DNA of 64,000 nt from positions 434,001 to 498,000 of the forward strand of contig NC_026486.1 in NCBI RefSeq assembly GCF_000328475.2. The letters are read 5' to 3'. Made by a program: the position numbers and the translations under genes. Below the pieces are notes generated by a model, which did no database searches, was not told the DNA's origin, and saw only the letters and a program-made list of their open reading frames with translations. Positions 1 through 12,326 of this stretch are shown here, piece by piece (positions within the stretch are counted from its first letter, which is position 1; each line of letters starts with the position of its first letter). The stretch is from Mycosarcoma maydis (Eukaryota > Basidiomycota > Ustilaginomycetes > Ustilaginales).

Positions 1-447
1 GAGGATACGAGCGACGAGATGGAGTGGAGCGATACAAAGGAGAGTGTGATGCGCGATCGACACTCGGTGAGTGCTAGTGGCAGGCATCGCGGGAATACGA
101 CGAATTTGCCGGCTTCAGCCACGGCGACTGGGAGCAAGCCGATCGAGGGCGAGGTAAAGACTGGTTCCACTACGCCAGTTGCTGCTGGTGGTGGCGGCGG
201 CTCAGGTGGAGCAGCGACGGCGGTAAAAGAGTCACCAGACACACCTGCACCAGCAGCAACCAAGGATACCCTATCCACTACGACCAACAGGCGCACAGTC
301 GCGGTCGAGGCAGCAGCGTCGGATGGTTCTGGTGCCAGCAGCGTCTCGTCTAGCTCCCGATCCGCTGCTTTCGATGCCGGTGATACAGCTGGGAGCGACA
401 CGGATTCCGACTCTTCTATCGCCGCAGCTGACGCCGTCGACGATTAA
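1..447 (+). CDS. 3' end of an unrecognised gene (low-complexity C-terminus)
   Basis: The reading frame is open from the first base of the window and ends at a TAA at 445-447, giving about 148 C-terminal residues. There is an ATG at 19, but the frame already runs through it from the left edge, so the gene probably starts upstream of the window. The visible part is almost all Ser, Ala, Thr, Gly and Asp, with a short poly-Gly run near the middle and an acidic tail ending in Asp-Asp. This is typical of disordered tails in smut proteins. No domain, membrane segment or catalytic motif is visible, so no function is proposed. The main doubt is whether this is coding at all; the open frame and its GC-rich codon use support it. 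Confidence 0.5.
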   Translation, partial: EDTSDEMEWSDTKESVMRDRHSVSASGRHRGNTTNLPASATATGSKPIEGEVKTGSTTPVAAGGGGGSGGAATAVKESPDTPAPAATKDTLSTTTNRRTVAVEAAASDGSGASSVSSSSRSAAFDAGDTAGSDTDSDSSIAAADAVDD

Positions 448-879
448 AGACGGGCCGTCCCGGCAGATTCGGCCGAGAGCGTCTCTTCAACAGCTCCGAA
501 TGCCTCGTCAACAGCCAAGCCGATCTGAAAGGTAACCAGATCACGACGCCGACGACAGTCCAGCCTGAACACTGAAAGCTGCATCTCAGTCCTAGCAATC
601 GTACATGTATCTTGTGCTAAGACCACTTCAATACACCGTAACTCAGGATTTGCTCTCCTCTACCGTTCCATTCACCGACTGGATTGAGTCCAACTATGCA
701 TAACTTTCATCATCTGACTTGAAAGAGATCTTGGGCGCACCGCACACAAGGTGTCACTTGTGACTCTGCGAACATGGGAGAAGCACAGATAAAATGGACG
801 ATTTAACTTAACCAAAAATGAGTGGCAACAGGCAGCATGTAGATGACTGTGGAAAAAAAGGAAAAAGGTTGGGTAATTT
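448..879. other. Spacer between the truncated gene and tRNA-Asp
   Basis: There is no supported gene here. The stretch holds the presumed 3' flank of the truncated gene. At its right end it also holds A-runs (853-859 and 862-866) that act as T-runs on the minus strand, downstream of the tRNA. Confidence 0.5.
853..866 (-). terminator. Pol III T-run terminator of tRNA-Asp
   Basis: Read on the minus strand, a run of five T (866-862) and then seven T (859-853) begin 14 nt after the tRNA 3' end. This is the usual RNA polymerase III stop signal. Confidence 0.7.
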
Positions 880-978
880 CTCCGAATCCGGGAATTGAAC
901 CCGGGTCTGCGCCGATTTCTGCGCGGAGAAAGTCAATTGAATGACAAGGCGCCGTCATAGCCACTAAACTAATTCGGA
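880..978 (-). tRNA. tRNA-Asp(GTC) with a 27-nt intron
   Basis: On the minus strand the acceptor halves TCCGAAT (978-972) and ATTCGGA (887-881) pair perfectly, and the discriminator base is G, as is usual for tRNA-Asp. The T arm CCGGG-TTCAATT-CCCGG is intact and the anticodon stem GCGCC/GGCGC is perfect. The anticodon loop reads TTGTCA-intron-C, giving anticodon GTC. The intron (941-915, 27 nt) lies at the canonical position one base 3' of the anticodon and contains GAC, which can pair with the anticodon as in other eukaryotic pre-tRNAs. The mature length is 72 nt. T-runs follow downstream on the minus strand. Folding was done by eye. Confidence 0.9.
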
Positions 979-3900
979 TCCTTTGATGCTGAGGAGTGAA
1001 AGAAGTTGCATTATAATTCATGCCGTTAAGCATCTTGTGTGTGTCGCTCAGACAGATGGGCCATGGAATAATACGGCAAGGCTGTTTTCAGTTCCGTTCG
1101 TCATCCCCTATGCACGTTGTAGTGACGTGTAGGCCATGTCATTCTGACCTTTCAGCGGAACGAAAGAGTGACGGACCGCCAACCGCAATCCTGGCAGTCT
1201 GGACGGCAATCAATGGGCGCGGCGCTCGCTTAGCTGTGTACGTATTGGTCTTGAATCGAGATATGGGTGACCATGTGGTGCAGCGGCTTCTATCTGCGTC
1301 AGTGACGTGAGGCGGCGCGAGGTTTTGACGTCAGGCAAAAGGTGCTTTTGTGACAAGCGAGTGGCTGGCGATTTACATGGAGTTTGACGAGGGGTCGAAG
1401 CGAGAGAGGTGGTGTTAGCACAGGCGAATAGATTGGAGGTCGAGTATGACGGTACGAGGGGATTTGGCGGCTCACGCACAACTTGGAATAGCATCGTAAT
1501 TCTGGATGTGCAAAACGCCGAGTGCTCGGATGCAACGCACAGGGTGACCGATACAAATCGTCGCATGACTGTAGACCCGACAACAGCATCGAGAGGTGGT
1601 GTAAGGCTGCGATCGGTGGGTTGCCGACGAGCTTACGTCAGCCTTTTGCGCAGCGCAATGCACTCGATAAGCTCACAGGGACTGTGCGAGTGCAAATCAG
1701 CAGCTCGCGTCACCGACTTGCGACGCAACTCGAGAACTGTGAGGGCGTGCAACTCTAAGATTGCTCCACAGCGTCACAATAGTCTGATCTGTCATCCCAA
1801 CCCTCAAACTTGTGTCACCAATCTGCAAACGCGCGGCTTCCCTTTGCCGATCGATCTCATCCAGCCCGTCGAAAGCTGCTCAGGCAAACCGCGACAAACA
1901 AAAACAGCTGTAAAGTGATGAAATCTACGAAACCTCGGCTAAGTAACGAGGGAAGAGCAGTCACGAGTGTGAGTCGCGAGTGTTGCTCGACTTGATTATA
2001 CGGATACGCTCGCGTGGCAAACGATTGAGGAAAACTTTCCGAGACATCGGTATGCATCTCCACTCGCCGCGAGGGCAGGCATCCGCAATCACGGATGTAA
2101 TTGGACCGAGGCATCGCTCGAGCATGACGCCGGTTTCATCGCGCAGGGGCCGTATTGTAGGAGAGTGAGTTGGACACCTCGGCTAGCAGGCACGCTGCAA
2201 CATCATCAAGGCGGCACCCTAACCCCATCAACGTAACTCAGACTCGTGTGACACGGTCCATGCGTGGTCGCTCGCAGACTAGAGAGCTGCGAAAATTGCG
2301 GCAAGTTGTATCTCCTCGCGAAAGCCTGCAAACCCAGCCGAGTAAAGTCGCATGTGGTTGGTCAACACAAATCATGAATCGTGAATGGCTGTTTTGAATG
2401 TACGTAAAACCACGACTCAGAACCAGGAACACTGTAGGACCATCGAAAGAAACCGACTTGCTGGGTCGAATCTCGTTGTGCACGATGGAGTTCGGCGTTT
2501 TAGCCGGATTCACTCGCTGCAAGCACAGACCGAGCGACCAAACCAAATTGAGCGCACCTCACCACCTGAGGTGGAAGGAAAGATTTGGCCACACTCACAT
2601 GTACAGTAACTTCAACACCCAAGGCTCATGGCTTGCCCATGGTTCGACAGATGATCCATTCGTGATTTCCATTTCGCATGAAATTCGTGCAAGAATCGTG
2701 AATCATCGCCAGTCGTGAGTGTTGCTCGCGACGCTGCCAAGCGTCACGTACACTTTTCTACCCAATCATTGTCTGCGCATTGGTGTTGGTGTTCATACCA
2801 AAATGCCAAGCCCATGCTCACTCTCTTGGCTTGCCAAGTACGAACAAGCGTTCCGACCATGAACGAATCACGAACTCGATCAGCGGCTGTACTGCGGTGT
2901 AGATCCGCATGGTTGCGATCGTAAGGTGAATTGCAAACTTGAATCCTGAAACGACGTGGATGCGCTGGCCAGGCGCGCGCATTTTGCGCGTGACGCCGAA
3001 CCCTTTCGTCCACGACTCGTGACTGTTTAGATAAATTAACCATCGCTTTCGTGATTCGCCTACTTCGGGAACAGCTAGATCGCCGAGTTGGATCTCAGAT
3101 TCCACGCACAGCGTCGAGTTGGAAGCGAAACATGAATCTGGCAGCGGCAGTTTGAATGATGCCAAGCCATCTCCAAAGAGACGCTCGCTGGCAATGCCGG
3201 GTTCGAGGATTGAACTAGGCTTGGCTGATACTCGCCTCTATTTTGAGTGGTTAGCCCAAGCTTGGACCGCAGATGTTGCTTTGCACCTGAGCTGACGTTA
3301 AGAGGGACGGACGGAAAGGACTTGCCGGTGGCGGTGAAGCGCGACGCAACAATTGCCATTCTTGATTCAAAAGCTGTTGCCGCGGCAAGGCTCGACCGCA
3401 AGGCAGAGGTGCGCATATCGTGGCCCAAGTGTTGCTGGGCGAGCTTTGCAGGATTGGGTTTCATTCGTGATTCTCCTTCTTTCTCTGCCAGATTCCACAC
3501 AGCGAAGGCCGCGTGCTGTCGAGTTCGGCCTGTTGAGACACGACGCTTGGACTCGTGGTCATTCAGGCACGGCAATGCCGACATTTCCTCTACTGCTCGG
3601 CCACGGTCACGCACCTTTTACACGCTCAGCTCATGTCGTCCAGTAGAATCCTGCTTGCTGGGTGTTGCCAGTTGTCGGTTCTCACTTGTCGTTGCAGAAA
3701 AGTGTGCAGTGCTTTAGGCCAATCAGCACGAAGAAGATATTAAGAGTATTCAGGAACTAGGGTCGCTCTGACCACCGAATTCCAAACTCCGCTTCGGGAG
3801 CTTGGCAGAATACAAACAAGCTTTTGACATCCAAAGACTCTGGTCTAAGTCATAAGGGCGTCGGCAAACCAGCGACCTGTCTTGTCCGAAACACGCACCT

Positions 3901-4697
3901 GAACCACACTCACGACTGGGAACCACCAAGAAAGCGAGCAACAGAATATGAGCAACATGAACCGACAAGCTGTATGTTTTGAATCATTCCATGTGAATTC
4001 GAAAGCTGGATTCGTGATTTGTGATTTCGTCAAAGGATCGAACGAACTATCCCTGCTCGCTCTTCCCCACCGGCTGAGCACAAATCGTGAATACCCTTCG
4101 CCCGACTCCGACAAAATTGGCACGGCTTCTCTGTCCAATCACATTCCTTGCTTGGTGATTTGTGATTCGTATTAATGCGCATGGGCAATCAAGTCCCGCC
4201 ATGCAATAAACATACGTGCTCGCAACGATGAGCGTGCTGCGCTTTTGCTCAGATACGGAAGAGGCCCGATTTGGGTTTCAGCTTGGACGGCAAAAGTGAG
4301 CCTAGACCGCATCCTCGGAGCCATCAAGGTTGCGAAAGAGCACCGACCAACGTCCCCGACTGAATCCGGTTGATGTCACGACGGTTGCATGAATCAAATG
4401 AGTCCTTGTCATTATCAGCATGCGTTGATGTGGATCTCTCCCCAAATAAATCGTCACGCTTATGCTCGGTCCATTCGAGGCTCGCAAGGGACCAACCCAG
4501 CTTGAAGAGAGAAACCCAATTATGAATGCGAACACGCTGACGAGCTGCAAATACGCATGCAGTCACGAGTCGGAGCATGCGGTTTCTGCAATTGGACGCG
4601 TGAGACCCTTAGCAGCCAGCCTAGTTCTGTAAGTTTGTTTCGGAATGCTGGCCTGCGTGCCGATGCATCGCCTAGTCTCTAACTTAACCTTTCGATG

Positions 4698-4726
4698 GCT
4701 CGCTACCAGGTGAGCGGTAGCGGAGC
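4698..4726. repeat. Imperfect inverted repeat (hairpin)
   Basis: GCTCGCTACC and GGTAGCGGAGC flank an 8-nt loop and can form a stem of about 10 bp with one bulge. It lies deep in the gene-poor stretch and no neighbouring gene explains it. Confidence 0.4.
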
Positions 4727-6710
4727 GGGGGTCCAACTTTGAACTTGAACCCGACTAGCCTGGCAAACTCCAAGCCTTGTGTGTCAGAAGTTGGCTGTAC
4801 TAAACAATATGGTGACCCCGGTATGACTGTATTTGTGCTGGTATCCCGCTTTATTAGCACCTTTCGGCCAACGCGACATTAACTCCGAACCTCGGCGCAG
4901 CGAACTCATTTCTCTTACTCATTATTGCATAGTAATGCCGGCCAACTTGGTTCATGTGCAGTAATGAACGGTCATGCTGTAAGGCAGGCATGAGCAGACT
5001 TGATTCATCGCACTGCCAACAGAATCAGTCAGAAGGACCCTCGGGTGCGCCGACGCAGGGATCAGCATAGCAAATAAAGAGACCATCGCTGCAGGGTCAC
5101 AATTGCCCTGCCGCAAGTAGAACACTACTCTCGGCTAGGGAAACAGCCAAGAACAGCAACGAGAAGCGCTAGCAATCACGAATGATGATTGTATCTCCGC
5201 ACTTAGCTAGCGCGTTGTCAGCCAGCTACTGTATGTTGTGCTCGATATGAGTCGGCACTTCCAACGTACGCATCAACAGTCTTAGAGTCAACGTTGCGTA
5301 CCGTGACGACCTCGTTGTGTTGGCCTCTCGGCGACAATGGCCAGTGTGTCTCACGCGAGCATGGGCATAGAAAGGCCTCACCATTACATGCCTGCCCCTT
5401 GCCTCTGAGTGACCCGTGATGGATAGCTGCATAGGGAGAAGCACCCTGAAGGGCAAGCCGCTTTCTCACTTGACACCACCAATCACGAATGTCTCTAACA
5501 GATCCCATCAATTGGGCTTTGCAAGCGAAGCATCATTCGAGATGAGCTATCGATCAATTTTTTTTCTGCGTATTTACTAACCTTTGTTTTACGTTGACTT
5601 TCAATCACAACTCATCAAAGTGTACTAGATCCTTCACGATTGCGGACGATCGGACCGCCTCAGGCCCTAGCCAATCTGACACCACGACTCTATAACTGTG
5701 GTGTTCAACGACTTGTGCACCAGTAGTACGCAGCTACTGAGATATATGCAGTGGCTCGAGTGGCTTACACTTTGTATGAATGAGCTTGCCGTTACTCGAA
5801 AAGGTGCGTGCTACACCTTCATCGAACAGTTAGTTGGCTGGCAATCTACAGCCACGTGACTGTACAACGCCCTGAACTGACGGCATGGTGCGGAAACCCG
5901 GGGCTGCCCGCATTGATCATTTGGAGCCAGACATCGCATCGAACGTCTGCAGAGGCGGGACGAGAGCTTTTACCATGCGATAGACAGGTGATGCAAGACT
6001 TTTTGAGCAGCTTCAGATCCACGATTGCCCGAGTAATCGTAAACCAAGGCGAGGGATGGCTGCTACTCACAGGACGTGTGGCTCACATCAAAATTATTCT
6101 ATATGTGTCACCTCGCTTTGCTTGGCTGCCAACATCGAAGTATTCACCGTATCGCTTAAGTACAAGCTAATTAGGCCCTGACGACGCGGGGAGTATAGTG
6201 CGCATATTCCTATTAACTTCGGACCATCAAGCGAAGACCAAGCGCTGGTAGCCTCGGCTCGCCAGAACCTCTCTACCGATGCAGCGTCATCCATAAGTCA
6301 CAAATCGTGAATGGGATGGGGTTGAGCGTTTCCAACCAGTCAATAACATAGCGTGACGTGGACGCAGCAAGAGGCAATAGTCCTGCTCAGGCAAGCTGTT
6401 GGAGCTGCAGTCACCAGAATGTACTCTATCTTTCCGTCGGCGAGTTGGCACGCCAAGCCAACGAGGGTCCAAGGCTTAACGCGCGATCGCAACTCAAAGG
6501 CATGGCGTTTCACGGCTTCGCTTTTGCCCAATGCCTATTGCGTCTTTGGCTGATCAATCTTAATTGAAGATTACAACCCAATCCGTTGAAATCCATCGTA
6601 TGGACAGGCGTGGCTCAATCGTTCGCAGCAGCAAGCAAGAACAAGCGGCGGCTACCAGCGTGAACGGGTGATATGAGGTGTTAACATCTGAGAGAAAAAT
6701 TGGTCAGGCC

Positions 6711-6740
6711 ATTCACGATTCACGATTCGTGATTCGTGAT
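6711..6740. repeat. Heptamer array ATTCACG x2, ATTCGTG x2
   Basis: Four consecutive 7-bp units lie in exact register: ATTCACG (6711), ATTCACG (6718), ATTCGTG (6725) and ATTCGTG (6732). The middle junction makes the 11-bp near-palindrome CACGATTCGTG. This is the longest clean array of the dispersed motif in the window, and it lies in the gene-poor region. Confidence 0.85.
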
Positions 6741-9300
6741 CTGCCCTGGTTTCATGCGTTTCGCTACTTACGAGGGTTCAGGCTCATTTGCTGTACCTCG
6801 CGAACGACACTGATGAGATGCCTAACGATTCTCCCAACAGGAACGAGGCATCGTGGCGAAAATGCTCCGTTTCACGGTGGTGAAGTTGCTTGGATCTTCT
6901 GCACATTGGCCTCGCCAAACCCTGCAGCTCGAGCCCACGAGACTTTTTTTGGCCGTACATCGGAGTTTGAAATGCAAAAACTTTGTGTCTGCAGCCGGTC
7001 CATTCGGCATATGCGGTAAATGTCATCCTCACAACAATAATTGAACAAAATCAAGGACCGCACAACGTTGCATGACTAACTAGAATTCAATAAAGCTGAG
7101 ATCGAGTGGTTTTGTCCCAACTAGCAGCGTGGCTTGATGATCATCGATGTGTCTGGTGTACGCGGGGCTAATCAGGCATGGTCAAGGCAATGCTCACTAG
7201 TTGTTAACAGGGTTCGTAGGAAGCGGAACCTGAGCCGCTTGCAAAGAGGTTACGGCCGGGAGGGCATGTGGAGCGCATACAGTGGCTTTTGCCGGCTCTG
7301 TTCTCATAAGAGCCGTTCAACGGTGGACTACAGATTCAAGCGTAGAGTGTGCTGTTCCTGTTCCAAGAAGATTGCCAACAGAACACAGCCAATTGGTCCT
7401 CTGACACACTTCCTCCTGCTATTGGTCCGTTCGAGTGTCTCTCAACTGCAGCACTTTCCCCCTGCTACGTGTCGGCGTTAGAGTTGCGACCCTGCAGACG
7501 CTTCATATGCAACGATTCTCTCATGAGGTTGCACTGCACCCTCACCTTCTTGTCAAGTTGCAACTCGCTAGGAACTCGAATACAAGCCTTTGCAACGAGA
7601 CGAGACATGGAGCTAGATGGGCAATTCACAGGGTTCGCCAAGAAGCGTGAAGCGATATAGCATGTACGGAGTCAGCCGCAACAGGGTGGAAAGGAGTTGG
7701 GCCGCTCCGGGAACAAGTGAGTGCAACGCTCCTGCAACATGAGTGTCGCTCAAATCAATGTATGCAGCACTATTCGATTATTGGGTGGAAACTTGAATCA
7801 ATAATAAGTTTATCACATTCACGATTGGTCCTCTGCATTCACATACTCGTGGCTTAGTTAGACCTACCTGGGTTCGGTTCAAACTGAGGGATGCACTTTG
7901 TCACTGGCTCCAGTTGTGCGACGTGGGAGCCGTTTGTCAATTACATTTCCACAGGCTAGGATGTTCACCGCTCGCTCGCCCTGTGCTTTCCGCTGTTTGT
8001 TCAGATCCTGAACGCAGTCACGAGCAGACGCGCCAACAATGCGACCAACCCGAGGAGTCGAGTGACGCACCAAACTCGATAGAGCAAAACCTTCCGAAAC
8101 AGACTGGCATCGCTGTGCCAGTTGGTCTGATCTGCGTGACGACGACGCAAGCGTCTCACTTTGTCGAATTGCAATTCGTCCATGTCAATGGCACAGGCCT
8201 ACCACGTTTACTACAGCGTTAGCGGCGGCAACAAAGAGCTTATTTCCGAACAAAGAGGGATGGAGAGGTCTCTTACCCACAGTTTCATGCAAGCGCATGT
8301 CAGTCAGCTCGTTGAAGACACAAAGAGCCAACAAGAATGCTTTGGAACTGAGCCAAGCTTGCGCCAGCTGAACTGGCTTTGTCGAACTGCTCAGCAGGCT
8401 TTTGGCTGTGTACGAATGCGTTGGTGGCGTTCCGGATCTGCGCGCCAGAACCCATGGCAAATTAGGAAGCCTCGACCGCCAAGCAGCACTAAGAACCAGG
8501 ACCTACAGTACTTTGATCGACCGCTTCTACTCTAGCCCTGCAAGTCGTTCATTCTCGTTGGTTCTAGTCAACTGTGAGCGGTTGCGGGCGTGGGAGTTCA
8601 ACCAATTGTTAGCGCCAAACTTGTTTGTGGGCCGTCAGCAATTAAGGCTTTGAACATGTTTGAGAACGAGCTGCGACCACCAGGTTCTACCGCAACCGAG
8701 CATCCATGAAGAGACAACGACGCAAGATGCTAGCCTCGACGGACAGACATATGATGACACGCTTCTGCTGCTCTTCTCCCTCTGAATGAAAAAGTGGTCT
8801 GCAGACGAAACTGCTGTGCAGCAATTTTAGCAGTGTTAGTGATGAGCAGCAGATATGCCGAACCTTTTTTTTGGCAATCGAATGCAAACGAAAGGGCACA
8901 GTAGTCTCACTGGCAGTGTTTCAAATGTCGGCAGAATCGCAGTCTTTGCGCGCATGCAAAATGGTTCTGTCTTACCAACATGTTCAGCACAAAGGAGTTC
9001 TCGGAAGATTTTCGTTGAACTTTTCTGCTTTTAAGCCTGAACTTTTGATGGTGGGATTTTTGGCAAGGTCTCATTTCTTCTAAATCTCAAAAAAAAAAAA
9101 GAGTAAAAAGTGAGCTCGTCATGCGTCTCGCAACTCAAGTCCGCTCTTGGTTTCTTGACTTCCGGACTTCTCTCACCTGGGTCGATTTCAACTTTGGCGC
9201 ATTCACTTCCACGCATGCTTTTTGAGCACTCGAAAAGCAGGGGACTCTGGTGCAGTGCCGCTTCTTGTGTGTGCCCCGTAATTGCCGGTCGCCTGGCCAT

Positions 9301-10438
9301 TGCCATTAACGATTTGTTCACTTGCTTAGTTCTCGTGACTTTTTGCCACTAAAGTTCACTTCACATGTCAGTAAAAACAGACGCGCTCACTCGTCGGTTT
9401 CAGGCGATACCTTCGCTTCGCACGCAGCACAAGCTGTGCAGCTAAGTTACGCAAGGCCTCTGGTCTTGTGCCCTTGCCCGTCACTGTTGGACTCGGAAAG
9501 CGTGCGCCATTTCCTGCCATGTCCAGCAACACCACCAACGCTGTTTTCTGCCTGAAGGGCCCGCTGCCATTCACCCGAGCCGGCATCCAAAAATTCCTCG
9601 ATCTTGTGCCGCGCGCGCGAATTCTTCTCAGAGACAGCTCAGTCTCGAAAGCGCTTTCCTGCCCTTCTCTCGCTATGCTTCCAGACGGCATTTCGCAGCT
9701 TTCAAGTACACAACCTTTCACCCGAAGTTGCTGCTGGCTGACTTTTCCACTCGTCTTGGGCCAAGCCTCCCACAACTTTTTGTTGCCCAATCCCATTCGT
9801 CCTCGTTCCCATTCTTCCTGAACCGCCCAATCCCACCCGTTCATTCTCCCTCATTGAATGCGCTACGCACATACCTGCTCCTGCTCCTCATCTCTCTTCA
9901 CTTTGCTCCCAAAAGGCACCCACATCCACTCATCTGCACAGCGACAGCAGCGCAGTATTGCCACCATCCACAACGCATCAACCAGGCTTTAGACCAGCCG
10001 AGACACTGCAAACAAAAGCTCCCGTCTAGGAAGCACCTCTCTCCACCACCCCTTATCATCACCTAGCTTCCCTTTCCTCGTGGGCTATAATCACATTCCT
10101 CAACATCTCTCATCTCACATACATCAAGCATCCCCTACATTCACCTCACATATATCACCTCCGCAAACCATTCGGACCGCCACCGAACCTCAATACATCT
10201 TTAACGCCAACTCACATCGGCACCTCCGACCCAAAGCGAGAGCCGTCACCGTTCTCATCACCTCATTCGACACGTCGTCTGCTCCTACACCATTGTCAAC
10301 TTGCCGTAAAGGCGACTTCTCCTCGACATCCGAGCCGATCCTTCCAATTCCCTGCTCTTCTCGGCAACGCAGACCCTGTCATCGCCTTGGACAGTGACCC
10401 TTTTCTCGTCTAGCATTCGCACAAATAGATTATCATCA
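9301..10438 (+). promoter_or_regulatory. Promoter and pyrimidine-rich 5' leader of the Sfp1-like gene
   Basis: From about 9750 the plus strand becomes strongly C/T- and CA-rich (for example 9840-9910 and 10040-10200), unlike the preceding gene-poor DNA. This is the pattern seen in front of the CAD (28650-29179) and polyQ (43200-43797) genes here, and it fits a transcribed leader. Short open frames (9728-10066 and 10080-10397) run through it. They look like by-products of the base bias rather than genes, but they could act as upstream ORFs. Confidence 0.5.
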
Positions 10439-12326
10439 ATGATGCAAGCACCGATTCCGATCGCACAGGCCCCAGGTCGTCTTGATTCATTTAGCTTCCA
10501 GCGCCCTGGTGGCCTTACACCACGCGCTTCGTCCAGCTTTGTCAGCAGCGCAAGTTACAAAGAGCCAATGGCTGTCTCCTTTGGCAAAGATGTGTCAGAG
10601 TAAGTACTTCCGTTCCACCATCGGCACATCTTCTGTTTGATCATTCGTTCTGACTGTAACCGATCTCATTCTCAACATTTTGGCACATCGCAGAATCATG
10701 GACTACTCCATCTCTAGATTCGGCACTTCCACCGAGTCGGACGTCACCGTCGCTCCTTCGTCCGTTCGTCTCGAGTCTACCTTCTGTCGCAACTTTACAT
10801 GCTGTGGTCAGAAGCTCGACGACCTCCACGACTTACTTCAGCACTACGAGGAGTGCCATGTTCGCTTCGAAGATGACGAGATGCCTGCCATGATTGCCGA
10901 CGATGAGGTCGACTCCTCTGGCTCCTCCAATGCCTCCACATCGCAACCCTCCAGCCCACGTACCTCGAATGCCGGCTCGACCTCTTCTGCCGCCGCCACC
11001 GCCACGGCTGCCTCCGTCACCACCGATAACGTTACAACGCCAACGGGTCTTGACGACACCGACAAGGCTTCGGCTTTTGACACAGCAGTGATGCGCTCGC
11101 CATCCTTCGCCAAGAGCAAGAAGCGTTCTTTCGGTCAATACGCTAATGCCTCTTCCGCGAATCCCAACGGTGCCATTCACCAATCCTTGAGGAGAGCGCT
11201 TATCGACGGTGGTGTTGGTCGCCGTGTACCCGGCACACCCAACATTTACGCTCCCAACTCACCCTTCTCAACGCCCGGTAGCTCGATTCCAGGCACCCCT
11301 CGCCTAGACACCGAGAATGATGGCTACTTTAGCAACGGCCTCAACCCTGCCGCTTTCTCGGCGCTCTCGATCCGTTCGAGTAACACCGATGCGCTCGACC
11401 TCCCCTCGTGCGCTCCTCCCAATCTCTTCTTCCCCGCTTCGAGCACCGCTTCTTCGTCGTCACAGCCACCTGCCAAGCGCGAGAAGACGAGCGCCACGAC
11501 CAGCGCTTCCTCACTTGCGCTCGAGAACGCCCTTCGTGCCGGAGCCGGAAACATCGATAAGCCATACAAGTGTCCGGCGCCCGGATGCGACAAGGCATAC
11601 AAACAGATGAATGGTCTCAAGTATCATCGTCTCCATGGAGCTTGCAACCAGAACAATCTCTCCATCCCTGCGCAGGCTGCTGCTCAGCTAACCAACATCC
11701 ACACCCCCACTAACTCGACTACAGGCTCACCTCAGCCTGAGACTGCTGATGGCGTCAAGACAGAGGATGACACAGCAACGCTTCCGTCGGTTTCACCTAC
11801 ATCGCCAATCGCTGCCAGCGTCAAACCATCACCTGATCCGGTCGGTCCGGTCGCTCAGGTCGCTCAAGCGCCCGTCTCGCTGGGCGACCGTCTGTACATC
11901 TGTCAAGTGGGTGTCTGTGGCAAGCGATACAAGAACCTCAATGGCTTACGATACCATTACCTTCACTCTGGCTCGCATGGTTTGCTCGGTCTGCAGCTCT
12001 TGCAGTCGGGTGGAGGCGCCAGCGCCAAGGTCGACGCTTCCGGCCGTGCTCCTGTAAGCACGAGCACGCTCAGCCAGGAGGAGATCGCTGCTGCTGCCCA
12101 AGCTGCCCAGCTGGCCCAGGAGCAGATCCAGGCTCAGGCCGCCAAGAGTGCCGCTGCCACTGCCGCTGCAGCTGCAGCTGCCTCGGCCGCCGCCGCCGCC
12201 GCCCGGAAGGAGGAGAGCGAGCGTCAAACACCTACGCTCACAACACCACCCTCCGGCTTGACGCAGGCGCTCCAGCAACAGCAACAACAGCAGACCGCCT
12301 TGGCATCACCACCGACCGGCTTGTAG
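10439..12326 (+). CDS. SFP1: Sfp1-like C2H2 zinc-finger transcription factor
   Basis: There are two exons, 10439-10599 and 10694-12326, giving 597 residues. The intron starts GTAAGT and ends in CAG. The start is the first of two tandem ATGs; the frame upstream has no earlier ATG. An N-terminal zinc-finger-like segment (residues about 84-109, with Cys85, Cys90, Cys91, His104 and His109) is followed by a Ser/Ala/Thr-rich linker and two fingers near residues 343-373 and 454-482, each of the C-x4-C type with the helix ending NGLKYHRLH or NGLRYHYLH. This spacing and these sequences match the Sfp1 family, which in yeast controls ribosome-biogenesis and ribosomal-protein genes downstream of TORC1. 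The C-terminal part holds poly-Ala (about 540-560) and a Gln-rich tail. Family membership is confident; the exact target genes are inferred. Confidence 0.82.

Larger units (their letters stand above)
979..9300. other. Gene-poor region, about 8.3 kb
   Basis: Both strands were read and I found no frame with recognisable protein features. The longest open frames (for example 1409-1918 plus and 3075-3614 minus, each under 180 codons) are of mixed composition, overlap on opposite strands, and have no motif. No LTR, transposase, reverse transcriptase or tRNA-like fold was recognised. The stretch carries scattered copies of the AATCGTG/ATTCACG motif (about 2368, 4010, 4157, 6300 and 6711) and AGTCGTGAG variants (about 1972 and 2712). 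An imperfect hairpin lies at 4698-4726. It may hold non-coding transcripts, a decayed element or a multi-exon gene that I cannot see. Confidence 0.5.

Noticed and set aside
3199..3215. GGGTTCGAGGATTGAAC, resembling the T arm (B box) of a tRNA
   Set aside because: No matching acceptor, D arm or anticodon stem could be found on either strand around it.
3075..3717. Overlapping frames on both strands (179 and 156 codons) in the first gene-poor region
   Set aside because: The two frames cover each other on opposite strands and neither has recognisable features.
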